This document shows positions 25,171-38,200 of a stretch of 64,000 nt of DNA, one piece after another; position 1 is the stretch's first letter, and each line of letters opens with the position of its first letter. The position numbers and the translations under genes are program-made. The notes under the pieces are model-generated. The model was not told the DNA's origin and ran no database searches. It worked only from the letters and a program-made list of their open reading frames with translations. The stretch comes from Mansonella perstans. Its lineage: Eukaryota > Nematoda > Chromadorea > Rhabditida > Onchocercidae. The stretch lies in NCBI GenBank assembly GCA_037074765.1, contig JBAMDO010000124.1:1-64000 (forward strand), in the 5' to 3' direction.

Positions 25171-28100
25171 AGGCACTTCATCCTCAACTTCCAAACCCGC
25201 ATTTGTTTGTCGTCTTCTCCATGACATACCATTCTTCGACATTGTTCCACTGGATGACACATGTTTGGTTGGTTTCACTGTTTTTGATGCAACAGCTAAG
25301 GCATCAGAATGAGCAGATACCAGGGAACCAGCTGAAAGTGGTAGAATATCATATAATCTAAAAAGTACTGCACAACAAGTTTCATGGAAGTGGAATCATA
25401 TTACCTAACAGTTTTAATAAACATACGCAAATCCGCATTACTAGTGGTGAGATTTGAAGTCAGAATCTTCTGTGCAGGGTGAGCAACTTTACGCACAATT
25501 TTGGTAGCAGTACGAATAACAGCCGGAGCCTGATCTACAGGCAATGAACGTTTCACAGACGTAGGCTTTAAGGATGAATCTGGACTAGTGCGATGAGAAT
25601 CCTAAAAAGGAACACAGGCGATTATTTGTAACAGTTCACAACTGTTATCGCAAGTATTAATTCTGCAGATAATAGGAATGGAGGACCCAAACAGGTTAAA
25701 CTATAAACATAGCTAACAACCTGGACATCAACTAATTGCTTAGTCAAATAAAAATATCATTCAGTACTTACAAGCTTTTTTTGAAGACATTTGAGTAGTT
25801 CAATATATTTCCTTTAAGAAAAAATGTATAAGATCCTAACTACTACGCAGAGATTGATATGACCATATATGTATTTCGTATAGAATGTCTTCAAAAACTG
25901 GATACTTTTTCCGGCTGAGATTCATTGTAATCGCTGCTGTCATAATTCGTATCGTCACTTCGAACTTTCGACGGAAATGTCCGCCCTTCTGAAGATTGCG
26001 GGCGACCACAGTTTTCCGGTAATTTAAATACTTTGCCTTTGAACTGCGATCGTATAGTCAGGCTACTTTCATTCGGAACTGCATCCTCTCTTTTAATTTC
26101 TGAATCTTGTTAATCATGACTAACTGATTATGATTCAAGAATTTCAAACCTCAGACAGCATATTTCTACCGTTCATTCTCCTGTATTCTTTCTAAGAGCA
26201 AACGATGGACATTTGAACAATAGAACTTTGAACGAAAGATATAAGTTACCGGCAGCAAAGTTTATATTCTGTCCACTTAGATCATATGGCTGAATTATCT
26301 GAAAGAAATAGATGAACAAAATGTAGCATGGTAATATTTTGAGCTTCAATAATGCAGTAAGATCAATTAATTAATCAGCAAAAGCACTATTCGTTTTTAT
26401 TTGCAGCGTCTCGCTGAGAATCCCACAGTCAGCTACTTAATGCGTCATTAATCATTTATCAATATCAGTACTTTCTTAATACTTGCAGAAAGCAAAAATC
26501 TACTACCCTTAAAATTTGCATCATAATAAACGCTGTTATCGAGAAGCTTTCTAATTCTCATAAAAAGAAATTTGACCTGGTGATGATTCTGAAGTATATC
26601 TTTTTCAGTACTTTGAATATTGTTATCTGTAAATAACTGTTATGTAAAACGAAAATCAGGAATACAATTTCTATTCCATAATTTTCTCCAACAGTTCTCC
26701 ATCGTTCACTTTATATATGTATGCATGTATGTAAAGTGAACGACAAAAAACTATTAAAAAAATTCTGCAAGCATGGATACATATATATATATAAACGAGC
26801 GCTAAAAGCAAAAAACAGAAACACTGAGATGTAGAACTGTTCCCAAGTTAATTTCATTTTAATAATATATATTTCAGCCAATTTGAGCTTCAAAGGAAAA
26901 AAATGTGCTTAACAAACCTCTGTTAAAGTTGGCAATCTGTAATGTCACAGCAGTTTGCTTTGCTGGCATACCAAGCTGAAAATACTACAATTCAAACAAA
27001 TTTTCCGTATATAAATAGACGTAATAATTGCAGAAATTACACATAATATTTAATGCCATGTTACTGCACTCATCAGAGCAGTAAATGTTACAAAAACGCA
27101 TGGTGTAACAGTGCTGAAAGAGCTTCACTACTATATATCGTGAAGTATTTACCACAGGTGGCGGTGGTGGTGAGTCAATCAAACGAAGATAATTTTTTGG
27201 TCCGCGATGTTTTGATGTTATTCGGTTTATTGCATTATTGCGGAACACTCCCACATTAGATGCATACAACGATTCATAGTTTTGAACTGCAAATTAACAA
27301 AGACTTAAAGCGGTGCGTGTAATAACAAACGCCATCGACAAACCTTAGTTTCTGTAGCTGAATAAACAAAAGATGAGTAGTACTTACTTCCTTCTTTCTT
27401 AAATTAAGCGACGAAAATGTGGATTGGATAAGAAGTAATAATACCATGGCAGAGAATTCAAGGGAATGAAATGAGTTAACGGCTTAGACTTGATAGCAAA
27501 TGATCATAAGTACAACACGTTAGCAACTTAAAGGTTGACACTCAATATGAAAGAAACCTGACGGCACAAACTGCAAGGTAAACTAACTTTTTTTCATCGC
27601 AGTAGTTGATGACTCACAAAATTGTTGAGCATCCCACCAATAAGAGCCTGCAATTATTATTATAAATCACTTTGAGAGATATGCTACGCAGCTCCAAGCA
27701 TCGGATGCGGGAAGAAATGCATATTGGTCACTCATTCAATCCATTATTGATTCGGGTTGTCGGAATTCTTGATCATTAACCGCATTTATCCAAAATATTA
27801 AATGCGTAAATATTAAATATTGGTATATGCAAAGAACTGGAAGAAAATACAAACACCTATGCTGGAGCATTTGAAAAATGCATGAACACTGTGAATGAAA
27901 TTACCTGCTATGAATGAATTATTTGTTGTTAGTTGGGGGGGAGGTTCAAGCGGAGGTTCACGTAGAATTGAAAAATTTGATGATGGCACCAGTGGAGGGG
28001 GTGGCAATAATTGCGGAGGTGGTGGCGGTGGAGGTGGTGGCGGTGGGGGTGGTGGCGACGACAGTGCATCACAGCCAACTGTAATCTATAATCCATTGAT

Positions 28101-28479
28101 TACTGATAAGCTCTCTGCAGATGGTATAAAGCAATGAGCTTGACAGTAAACGATTACGGATACGTAAGTTATAAAAAGACTAAAAAAACGTTCTTACAAG
28201 ACTTGTCAAATTCTATTCCCGAATTGAGCTATTTTTTTTTTTTTGATACAAACTAGAGGGAATCAGAAATGTGAATTACCGGCAAGACCTATTTTAAGCT
28301 CAGTAAACAATATCGATTATTAAACGGAACAATTTCACTAACATTTCGGCATCTCAATCCACTTTCATGTCTTAAAAGTGATGGAATTTAGTACAAACCT
28401 TCAAGGGTAATAATGTCTCATGTTGTGTTAAATCGACCAACCCACTTCGTCCATGACGGAATCCATACCGATAAGACAT
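23408..28479 (-). CDS. CCCH zinc-finger protein, ZC3H3-like
   Basis: Fourteen exons: 28479-28399, 28085-27905, 27286-27153, 26975-26918, 26626-26577, 26298-26250, 26099-25906, 25601-25405, 25357-25171, 25013-24944, 24783-24639, 24490-24298, 23744-23628, 23422-23408; 556 residues, all phases agreeing. The N-terminal half is low-complexity, with about 14 consecutive prolines and a second PPPPP tract. The C-terminal 150 residues hold four CCCH fingers: CFEFAEHGYCLAGAFCPFDH, then CSKLMTGFC...CLSSH, CDYFLRFTCSDDHCPYLH and CEDFNRGVC...CSFPH; the last is split exactly by an intron. Finger order and the motif SHQMPICDYFLR match the ZC3H3 family, which acts in mRNA 3'-end processing and nuclear export in other animals; nuclear location is inferred. 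The tiny last exon (RRKR, stop) is the least certain: its other frame gives an acidic tail. Exon 9 ends against a poly(T) run. Confidence 0.85.
25138..25169. repeat. 32-nt poly(A) (poly(T) on the coding strand) at an exon edge
   Basis: On the minus strand the exon ends CCT and the intron would begin GTTTT followed by the T run. An alternative in-frame donor (GAA/GTGCCT) lies six bases upstream. Length polymorphism is likely. Confidence 0.85.
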
Positions 28480-29430
28480 ATAACTTCAAATGCTGTAGTT
28501 CATGATTTACTCAACATTTTAATTCCAAAAATTTTACAAAATAGAATAATCTTAATGATAATAAAGAAAGAGGATGGTATAGCTTTAAAATAGTGAAATA
28601 TAATGATTTTTCTTACTCGTGTAGGCCTGCAATTCCTATCCTTCAGGCATTGAATGAGAAGATTTCTGTATCTTTAATCACTACATCATCTCTATCTTCA
28701 TTCCAATAACCTTACTTTTGCCCAAAACCACACAACCACCAACTAACGGTAGCATAACCCTCAGATAACCTTCCCCATGAACCCAAATATTTTGGCTCCG
28801 TTCCAATACTGGTTCAACCATCAACCATTACAGTGATCCAATGAGATATGGTTTGATCAAACCAAATTTGATTTACTTTCAGGATTTAAATAAAGTTTAA
28901 TGCTGTTTGATGCATTTTTGATCTATAATTACAACTTTTCTTCTCTTAGACTATTTCTTTTGCAATTTCTAGAAAAAGAACATTTCACAAAATTTACCAA
29001 TTTTGGACTTTTCCTCAATTTTTCTTCCTTTGAATTGTAATATTATTATGCAAAATGATCGGATATTGTTTTATTTTTATCATTCTGATGATATTGTCAT
29101 CTTTCGGTCTTCTTTTTTCATTTCATACATAATCGATGAAATTACTTACTAACTTATTAACATTTGAAGTTCCTCTTTGAATAGAAACATCAAACTAGCA
29201 TTGTATCCTTTCAACTTTTCCACAGTGTGCTTTTGAATTTACAAACTTTATTTTTCCAATTATCCAAAATTGAACTGCAAGACTTCATTTTATTTTCTCT
29301 AGCATGTTTTCTTCGGTCCTTTTCGTGCTTTCTCACTTTCTTAGCCAATATAATCACTTAAATATTATACATTTCCAATCATTCATAATATATGCCACTT
29401 AAGTGTGTATGTGTAGGGTGAATATTTCAG
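28480..29430. promoter_or_regulatory. Divergent promoter region, ZC3H3-like (-) and CSL4 (+)
   Basis: The two start codons face away from each other across 951 bp with no coding signal between them. A candidate trans-splice acceptor for the minus gene (AACTACAG) lies about 13 nt upstream of its ATG. A C-rich tract (about 28620-28830) and a perfect 16-bp palindrome TGGTTTGATCAAACCA (28849-28864) stand out as possible regulatory elements. Confidence 0.5.
29424..29430 (+). promoter_or_regulatory. Likely spliced-leader acceptor next to the CSL4 start codon
   Basis: ATTTCAG ends directly at the ATG of CSL4 (29431). In nematodes such sites receive the SL1 leader; here almost no native 5' UTR would remain. 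Confidence 0.6.
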
Positions 29431-31182
29431 ATGAATTCAAGCAACAACAAAAGCAACAATGCATGTTTCATAGGCGAAGGATGCAGCAAATATGTGATAC
29501 CAGGTGATCGACTGTTTCCAATTAATGAACAACTGAAAGCAGGTATTGGCACGTATGAATTATTTGGACATATTTATGCATCGTTAGCTGGTACGCTACA
29601 TATGTATACAAATGTTGAGGTAATCATTTATTTGACATAAGTTCCGTGTTGTAGCCAGGTGTATTTTTAAGATTAGATATTAATTACCACTTTCATTGAT
29701 AAGGATAAGAACATGGCATACATATATTATTTGTTTGATTTAAATGCATCTTTCAGGTCGTAATTGTTTTAGCACTGCTGAAAAATCTTAATCTTTTAGG
29801 TCCTCTTTTAACTTTCCAAAGTGTTTGTAAGATTATAGGAGGATTTTAGCTAGGGGTGAAGTTGGAAAAAACTTTGTTGAAATTGAAAAAGTTGTCATTT
29901 GAAGTGTAGAACACATATATTTACGTTATCGAGAAATGCTACTTTTTTTTTACTTCTTTCAAAAATTAGAGAATTTGGAAGCTGTTGAATGGAAGAGGAG
30001 TTGAAATGATAACATTTTTATTCATACGACCTAGTTTACAGCGTGACAAAGAAACGAAAATCGTAGAAGTACGACGAGAATCGGAAAAAGAGAAACGACA
30101 TATCATGCCGTATGTTGGATGTATTGTCACTGCAAAGGTTTATGTTCTCTGAAATTCAATCTTTATTTGATTGCTAAGAAAATAGGAAGCCTATAACTGG
30201 AATGAAAAACTGCAGAAGAAGCCTAAAAATTGATGATTCTTGACTGAATATCAAACTACTTTACAATGCAGTATCAAATTGTCCGTTTCAGGGCATCTTT
30301 TTTGTAAAACACCAAATCTTTAAAATGTCGAGTACAGGTTGATGAAGAACGCTTTAGTTTGAGTTGTGAACGGATATTTTTCATCTTAATACTTCTGTTG
30401 CATGTTTATTTAAGATATTAAAGTTGTTAGGACGAATGAATTCGATAGTATTACAGTTCAGAATATATGTATTTATTTTTTTAGGTGCAAAACATTGGTC
30501 AGAGATTTGCCAAATGTGCAATACACTGCGTAGAATGTTCAGTTTTATCTCACGAATTTATTGGAATATTGAGGAAAGAAGATATAATGCCTTTCGAGAA
30601 AGAGGAAGTGAAATTTTTTTAGCTACACTAATTTATTAAATTTCAGTAATAAACAGTTATATTAACTATAAAAATAGCTAATCCTTTCACTTTTGCGTTT
30701 ATGCATACTACAGTACGCTGTTTCCACGCTTTCCGAAAGATTCAAATAACCCAGGAATAGACTGTGACATGCAGGCCGACTAAAAAAATCAAATATCAAA
30801 TATCATCGGTAGCCTAAGTCGTGAGCACATTAAACGGATGATCTAATCATTCATATGAGTGAAGAAACAAAACTCACTTTATTTGTATTTGTAGTGGTCC
30901 TGATGATGCTCTTTAAAATAGTGTCTGATATGGTTTCTTTTGCAGGTAAAACTAGAGCAGTGTGTACATCCCGGTGATGTCATCCTAGCACGTGTTATTG
31001 GTTTCGGTGAAAGTCAGCATTCATATTTGCTGAGTATCGTGGAAGATGAGCTGGGTGTTGTGGGCGGTATTGGTGATTTGGGTGAACGAATGGTGCCATG
31101 TTCTTTTAAGGAAGTAAAATCAGTTGTGACAAATATACGTGAAACAAGAAAAATTGCACATATACCTGATTTGAATCATTAG
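29431..31182 (+). CDS. exos-1: Exosome complex subunit CSL4 (EXOSC1)
   Basis: Exons 29431-29619, 30042-30137, 30485-30607 and 30946-31182, all phase 0, give 214 residues, close to the roughly 195 of the human protein. The N-terminal domain is clear (YVIPGDRL, then GIGTYELFGHIYASLAG). It is followed by an S1-type RNA-binding domain (MPYVGCIVTAKVQNIGQRFA... and HPGDVILARVIGFGES), and a C-terminal stretch with the ELGVV and MVP motifs seen in CSL4. CSL4 is one of the three S1/KH cap proteins of the eukaryotic RNA exosome, helping guide RNA into the nine-subunit core for 3'-5' processing and decay in nucleus and cytoplasm. The first three introns boundaries use AG/GT-type donors (GTAATC, GTTTAT, GTGAAA). 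Start supported by the adjacent spliced-leader acceptor. Confidence 0.92.
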
Positions 31183-32654
31183 AATATGGTTTTGCACCAT
31201 TTCTTGTGTTGAATTCCTGTAATTTGTGCTGAAGGTTTTTATTTTTTGAGGAAATTTGAAATTTAAAATCTGAGGGAAATATTAAAGAAAAAGGGCAGGT
31301 ATTACTTTGCAATAAATTCCAAGTTGTGATATTTACTTTTAGTTTCGGCAATTGACATCGTAGGTCATTGCAGGATAACCTTGCTATATTATTGTGCAGT
31401 TTTGTCATCCCTGAAGACCTCATTCATGACTGCTGTTAAATTAATCTTGTGTTTTTGTTAAATGTTCACTTATTATCCAGTTGATTTCAAATGTATTCTT
31501 AATCACACCTAATCTTGGATCTGCATTTAGTTCGGGGCAGGTAGCCCAATTTTTTTTTTCTGATTAGGATCTTTCGGATGTTCTTCCAGAAGAGAAATCT
31601 TTCAAATAAAAAGAAATTGGTCATTGTAATAGTGTTGTTTGCACATAGTGAATGTGGTGTATCTTAAATGGAAGACATTGATCGAGACGAATGAATATGG
31701 CAAATTTACCCTTTCTGTTCTTTCATTGAGGGGTGATATCTGTGGACAACTTCTTAACCAACACAAGGCTCGATGTTTTGTAAAGGAATTGAGAAGTAGA
31801 AAATTTTTGCGATAATATTCCTTTGTGCCAAATCCTGAAAATTATTTACAGATATGAAAAAATTTCTGAGATTATTATGCATTTAGTGGTTCGATATTTG
31901 ATGGAAGTAAAACATTCTGTAACAGAACGTGTTTTTGATCCCGTCGGTTGGTAACTTTTCTGTTTTCTTATTAATTACTGTTATTGCATGTCTGATAGTA
32001 TTTTGAATTGCTAAGTTGAATAATCTGTTACTATTTGACTCTCACTGTACTCTTCATCGGTGTGGATACGAAATAGTGTTTGTGAGAATTATACACCTTC
32101 TACCATATTGCCGAGATTTTTCAAGTTAGCAACTTAATTTGGTGGTTGTCGCGCGTGATCTTTGAGAAGCCTTTTTTCCCTTTAAAACTGTGCTTCATAT
32201 TTAACACATTAATATTAAGTTTGAGCTATTAAGTTTGAACTTCTTCAGACCTAATGTTTCTCCATTTTTCAAATTTTTTAATTTTATGCTAGAGATTTCG
32301 AATTTATGCAATCTCTACGTCTTAGTACCTCATCTGCTTCTTATTTTTCCAATCCGTTGTTTTAGCGGCATATTAAATTGTTGACAGTTTATCAGTACTT
32401 TCGATCGCACATTTGTAAATCGTTATAATCAAACAGATATTTTTATTTTAAATAAGTCCAGTAAGATCTATGATATTTTTGCTAATGCAAAACAAGTCTG
32501 CTTATTTCTGTCACTTAAAAATTCTTGTTTCAAGGTTCAGTGAATTCTTAATAAATATCTCTGCGCATGTTGGTTTTGGAAACGATTTCTCATGAAAATA
32601 TTATAGAGATGATAAATTGCATTCGATAAGTGAAATGTTAAATGATTGATATGA

Positions 32655-32900
32655 TTAAAACAAAACTTGGTTTCCTGATATTCTTTGTGGTAGAAAAGAA
32701 ATGGATTCTTTTTGCTGACTGAATCGACTCAAAGCGTTGCAATTCTTGGTGCATTGATTGTTGAGCATATTTCTTAGAAATGATAAATTTTGAACGAGTT
32801 CCTGTTGCCATCTTTGATATACAACTTTTTTTGTTGGAAAATGGCGCAACGTTTCACGCTTAGCAAACCAAGTGCCAAACTCGTGCTTTTTATTGACCAT
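32655..32900 (-). CDS. Possible single-exon small ORF
   Basis: 81 codons starting MVNKKHEFGTWFAKRE, with balanced composition (Trp, Gln, Arg, His) unlike neighbouring AT-driven frames, and open for ten more codons upstream of the ATG. No domain, signal peptide or homologue recognised, and no splice partner found. Could be chance. Confidence 0.22.
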   Translation of the reverse strand: MVNKKHEFGTWFAKRETLRHFPTKKVVYQRWQQELVQNLSFLRNMLNNQCTKNCNALSRFSQQKESISFLPQRISGNQVLF

Positions 32901-33959
32901 TTCGAAATTTGCAATAAAATTTACGTATTTTCAATATCTCGAACAGTTGATATCTCTAATCGTCTTCAGGTCACCATGGTCATTTTTCACTACAAATGAA
33001 CAATTCCCTATAATTCAATTAATAAAACAATTAACCTGTTAACAAGTGTTACATCGCCATTTTTTTTTCATTTTTTGTAATTACTGTACAAATTTTTTAT
33101 TTCGCAAGAAAAATTTTCGCACCAGTTTTTTTTTTTTTTTTTTTTTTTTTGTATTTCGCTCTTCAATTAATTGCTACATTAATTGAAAAATAGAAATTAT
33201 TGCCTTTGGGTTCAATTAACTGCCTAAAATCGATAAAAGACTTTTACATTTTCCATGATAATTCCTACTCATTGTTAATTGTAACCGAATAGATTCGGTA
33301 AATCGAAAGGATTAATTTACATATGTTCATTTGCAGAGTAACTAAATGACACTACTTTTTTCTGGAGGGATTCGAAATCTGAATTGGAAATTACCAATAA
33401 TTTAATCATTTCATTTCATCGTTGCATATTTTTGGATTAACAATCATTTAAATTTACTTCAGTCTTACTTCAAATTGACAGTTTTCAATCTTTTTCAAAG
33501 ATATTTGGCGTTTCATTAGTCCCTCGTAAAGCAACATATATTATTTCAATTTCAAAATAGAATTTTCATCATTAAAACACATCTACTTAATTTACTCCCA
33601 TACTTACCAGACTTTTACTTTTATTACCGTTCAAAAACACACATTCCCGGCAACTTCTTGCACTGAAATTATCTTTTTGAAAATTAATATATTCTTGCAC
33701 ACTCTTGAGAACCGAAGCTATTTGTTTAACAGATTAACACTTTATTAAGCATTAATTTCTCAAATCATTTTTTCACAATGAACTTTCGAGATTGTCTTGG
33801 GAAACAATCTTTTCATGAAGTCAAAATTTTTTTAATTTTATTTCAAAAATTTGTGCTGCATATGTCGCTTCATTACGCGTAATGCTCTTAAAAATTTTAA
33901 CTCCATTTTCATTTTTTGATATTTTATCGTGCAGTAGATTTATATAATACACATAGATT

Positions 33960-34460
33960 TCCAGTGAATTCTAGCATGTACTGCGACATCGCGGTGTGTC
34001 TATGATTCTTGTGTCACTGTGGTGCTTTCTGTAGGTTGCTGTAATGATATTCTGCGACGTGCTATGTGCGACGACGTTTCAGCATGAATTTCACACATTT
34101 TCAAAAGGAATTAGGTAAGATTAACTGCGCAAGACATTTAAAAAATAAATTAATGCAAGTTTTATTCGGTCTTATGGGAATATGAATATATGTTGCACCT
34201 GTTAACGTCCACATCTTACATTCCGGAGTAAATTCAACACCACTTCATCAATGCCACCAATTCTATGCTATGATACGGCTCAGTTGCGCAGCGCGATTCT
34301 CATCGTAGCCATGTCACACGGCTTTGCAGTGCAGATCGCGACTGACGAAGTGCTAGTGTTGCAGCGTTATATTACGTGCAGGTAACGTGAATTTCAGGAT
34401 TACTTTGGGTTGAAGTTATGAGGATTCGGTGAGGTGAACTAAGTAGCTTGTTTACCATCA
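33960..34460. promoter_or_regulatory. GC/CpG-richer block upstream of the USP gene
   Basis: Repeated GCGACG/ACGTGC/GCGCGA-like words make this block visibly richer in CpG than its surroundings, about 1 kb upstream of the USP start. Promoter function is inference from composition and position only. Confidence 0.35.
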
Positions 34461-35292
34461 GAGTTAGTACGGGGCGTTTTGCTTGAATGATAAGCTTTAT
34501 CCAAGGTAATGAGAGGTTTTGAGGCGAAGACATTTGATGACCTCGCTTATTTCGACGATTTACAAAAAGAATTCAGATGATTGTGGACGTATATTTTAGC
34601 CTTTGGATTTATCTGCGTTACGTGGTATTTTTTTTTTGGAACGTCTACGTGTGTTGCTAATTGTAAGAGCAACATGAAGCCATGAAAGGGATGCAGTCCA
34701 TTGTCTTCAGTTTTGCTGCGTAACAAGTAGATTCGCTAGTGTATGTTGCATACAACAAAAATCTAACTTACATCACATAATAATTTCTTATTCGACATAA
34801 CATCGGATAAGATACCGTTCAGATCACATACCAGGATGGTAATTTTGCAATGACGTGGTTAATAATTTTGTCTCTTGGAGATTTACCTAAAAGAGGTAAA
34901 TTTACCAAAAATTTAGCAATAAGCTAGGACTTTTGGGAGAAAGTTGTTTAATTAGTGGGTTCGAAATGTGCCGAAATATACCACTTCACATTGAGCGAAG
35001 ATATTGGTGGTTTTTGATTTATCGATGTCCTTAGCGCAGAATTAAGAAATACATGATAAAGTCGCGTCATAATTTGATGTTCAAGGAACTTTTCTTGAAA
35101 GATATAAATAAGGCATTTATTTATATCTCATATGCAAGTAAATTCCAGTTATCTCTAGCAGCCCTTATCAGTAATGCAGGTATTGTGACAGAAGCAAGCA
35201 ACAGCAATTGTATGCGCAGTAGTATTTTGGTGCGTACTTAAAGCGATTGACTTCTGCATGGCACCAATCGTCGTTGGCTTGTCTATCGTTTC

Positions 35293-38200
35293 ATGGCGCA
35301 AATTGATCCTGTTGCATTGATTCAAGCATATATTCCATTTGCTAAATCGAGGTATTATTGCATTTCTTAAAATATTCTGCGTGGATAATTCCGATAGAAG
35401 GTAGATTTTAATTCAAGATATGTGGTTTTGACAGGTTTAGTTCAAAATATGTGATTTTGGAAGATTTAGTACTTTTTACACAGTGTTCATTTAATGAAAA
35501 GACGAAAATGTGGTATAAAAGGAGGATTTGAATGACATTCTTATATTTGAGCAAAGAAATCCCATCGCACAGAACTGAATTGTTTAATTTACCTGCAACA
35601 GAGAGAAAGTGAAAAAAAATATCTCAAGTAGAGGTTCTTGTTTTCATTCTCCGATTTTGTTCATGTGAGTGGTCGGAATGTATTCAGAAGTTTGAATGAA
35701 GTTACGTGAAAATTCCCTTGAAACCAGCATTGGTTGTAGTATATTAGTGACTTTATGATCATATGACGCCATTTGTTCAGCGAGGGGAAAAATTTTTGAT
35801 TGACAAATAGATTAAAAAGGGGGACTAGTGATGGTTGAGGTATCCTGATATCCTCATATTGAAAATCTGTAAAGATTTAATAAGTTTAAGTCATGATAAT
35901 TGTTTTAATTTTGCGAGGTTTTTTAAACCATGACTATTATTAGGACAACTGCTTTTTAAGCTTTCTCTACAAAATGAAAGTTTGTAAGGATTTAACAATT
36001 AATTTTGAGAGGTTGTTTTGATTCATGACATTTATTAGGAAAAAGTGTTTGGACTTCTGTTTATTTCGGACATTCTTCATTTTTCTTCCTCTTCAAGATA
36101 TATTTTATCTGTTTGATGTTAGCATTCTTTCGCCTGCTTTTTTCTCTTTTGTAGCTGTTTTTATTTTCTTTTTTACTTAACAAGCTCAGATTATTCAGTT
36201 GTTAGTATATGAGTTACCGTTAAGACATTGTTTTTTTCTCTCTCTCTCTCTCTCTTGCTTATTTTTCGAGTGATGTTTATTGAACAGAACTTATTATAGT
36301 CATAGTCTTGATTTTGAAAAACAATCAGTGATGCGATCTACGACCAAGAATTGCACGGTGCTAAACTCTGGACAAAGCACGTCAAGAGCAAGCGGAGTGA
36401 TTGAACGTGGACAAGGTTACGAAATAATTTCCAGTGCCAGTTCCGGTCAGTTTTATATTTCTTAAATTCAGTATGTTGCGCTATCCTGTTTTAAAAATTA
36501 GCTATCATCCTAGGTAAGATAATAATAAATTTATTGGAACAAAAGCTTTCATGTGCTTGGAAATTTATAGATGAAAGAAAAGTGCGGATTCGTAATATGC
36601 ATATTATAAGCTGAATAGCGAGCGAAATTGAAACAGAATTCGTAAGAGTTTGGAACTAGTGTCGGGTTAGCATATTAAGTTAATTACATTTTAAGTTACT
36701 GAGACCTTGTATTCAGGATCAACCTCAAATCATGTGCCGCCTTCGTATAACTCAGCAGGATTACGTATGATTCAAACACATTATCGCGATAGTTCTTCAT
36801 CTCCTCGTTCGCCCGCTCGATGGTTTCTTATTTATCGTTTCTTTTCTATGCATATATTTGTAGCACGTCAGGAGCCTTTCTGATGTAAAGAACAGAGATT
36901 CCAAAGGAAGGGAAAGTTGAAGAGTGTCGTCGATTTGATACTGGTGAATCAGTACAATTTGACCTGTGACACATATATTAGAAGTTCATGCTTCTTATCT
37001 GAAATGTAAACAAGCGCAAACATTGTAGTATCGAATTTTTTTAATCGGAATGATTAAAAAAATTGCGGTTTTCTTTCAATGGCTTATTTTATTATTTACA
37101 CAAGAGCAATTGTCGCTCAGATTATCGATGCATCTTAGTAAAACAATTTTTTAACGGACATAATTTTGCTCCGGAAATAAGTTCTTGAGAAGTTTCAATT
37201 CTATTTCGTGAGCATGTTGGTAACGTTTTATACCTGACATGATTTGATGTTTAAAATAATATTTAAACATGCTATGGAATTATATTCGCAAAAAGAAAAC
37301 ATGAGTTTCCGTTTAATTGGACCGGAATACGTATTAGAACTTTACTGTAGTACTGGTAGCTAAGATGAGACGTATAGGTTATGTAACATACTGAATCTGT
37401 TTCAGTGCAAAGAGGTTGAAAATGAATTCATCATCTACCTCGTCATCGCGTAGTTCAAATATGAGCAGTACTGTCAGTGAGTTATCAGTAGCTGTTAATT
37501 CCACGAACCAGACGCTAAAAAGTCATGCAGCCACGGATACTCAACACAAAGGCACTGGAAAACATGTGAATACTGCACATTCTACGCAAACCGATGATGG
37601 TGCAACAAAACTCACTAAGTATTTTACTCGGGATATGTTGCATGATGCAGATAACGCTAGGCGGCTTAAGTAAGATATTCCCAATTTTAAAAAGTGGATT
37701 TTGTCATGTACTCTAATTTTTCACGTTGGTCGTCTGCTGGTAGTCGAGTTCTCTCGATTATCATGCATTTCGATGTTACTATGACTTTTAATGTTTCTAT
37801 AATTCCTTTGCTTCTGAAGCTTGATTTCCTTTCCAGAAAAATGTGAAACTATATAAATTATTGAATTTATTGTGTTAATTTTAGTGCTGCTCCAGTTCGC
37901 ATAAACTCGCATATGGATTTTGCAAGCCATAACGGCTTTGATGATAACAGGCCATCAACGTCCAAAGGTTTTACATCGGGGTCGAAACCTGTATTGAATG
38001 GTGCAGTAAAACGACGCGTAGATTTAAACGCTAGTAATATGTCGACCAGGAAGTTGGAATCTCAGGTTAACTTTTGTCGTAATAATTTTCAGGTCTTATT
38101 TTTTGGTTTTTCCTTAACTCTACTTCTTTTTTGGTTTTTTGCCTTTTTTTTTTAAGCATATCTCTTTTTCTTGCTTACCTCATTTTGTAATGTATAGTTT

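Larger units (their letters stand above)
31183..35292. other. Intergenic between CSL4 and the USP gene
   Basis: No confident gene. It includes the CSL4 3' UTR, a minus-strand 81-codon frame (32655-32900, listed separately), a poly(T) run near 33126-33150, and a block at about 33960-34460 with clearly higher GC and CpG content than the rest, which may be the USP promoter. A short start-like frame at 34084 (MNFTHFQKEL, then G/GTAAGA) leaves phase 1 and does not fit the USP exons. Confidence 0.5.

Noticed and set aside
27895..28137. Plus-strand glycine-rich protein
   Set aside because: It is the reverse of the polyproline exon of the minus-strand zinc-finger gene, which has matching splice phases on both sides.
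34084..34114. First coding exon of the USP gene at MNFTHFQKEL
   Set aside because: It leaves phase 1, but the exon at 36288 needs phase 2. The exon 35293-35351 fits in phase.
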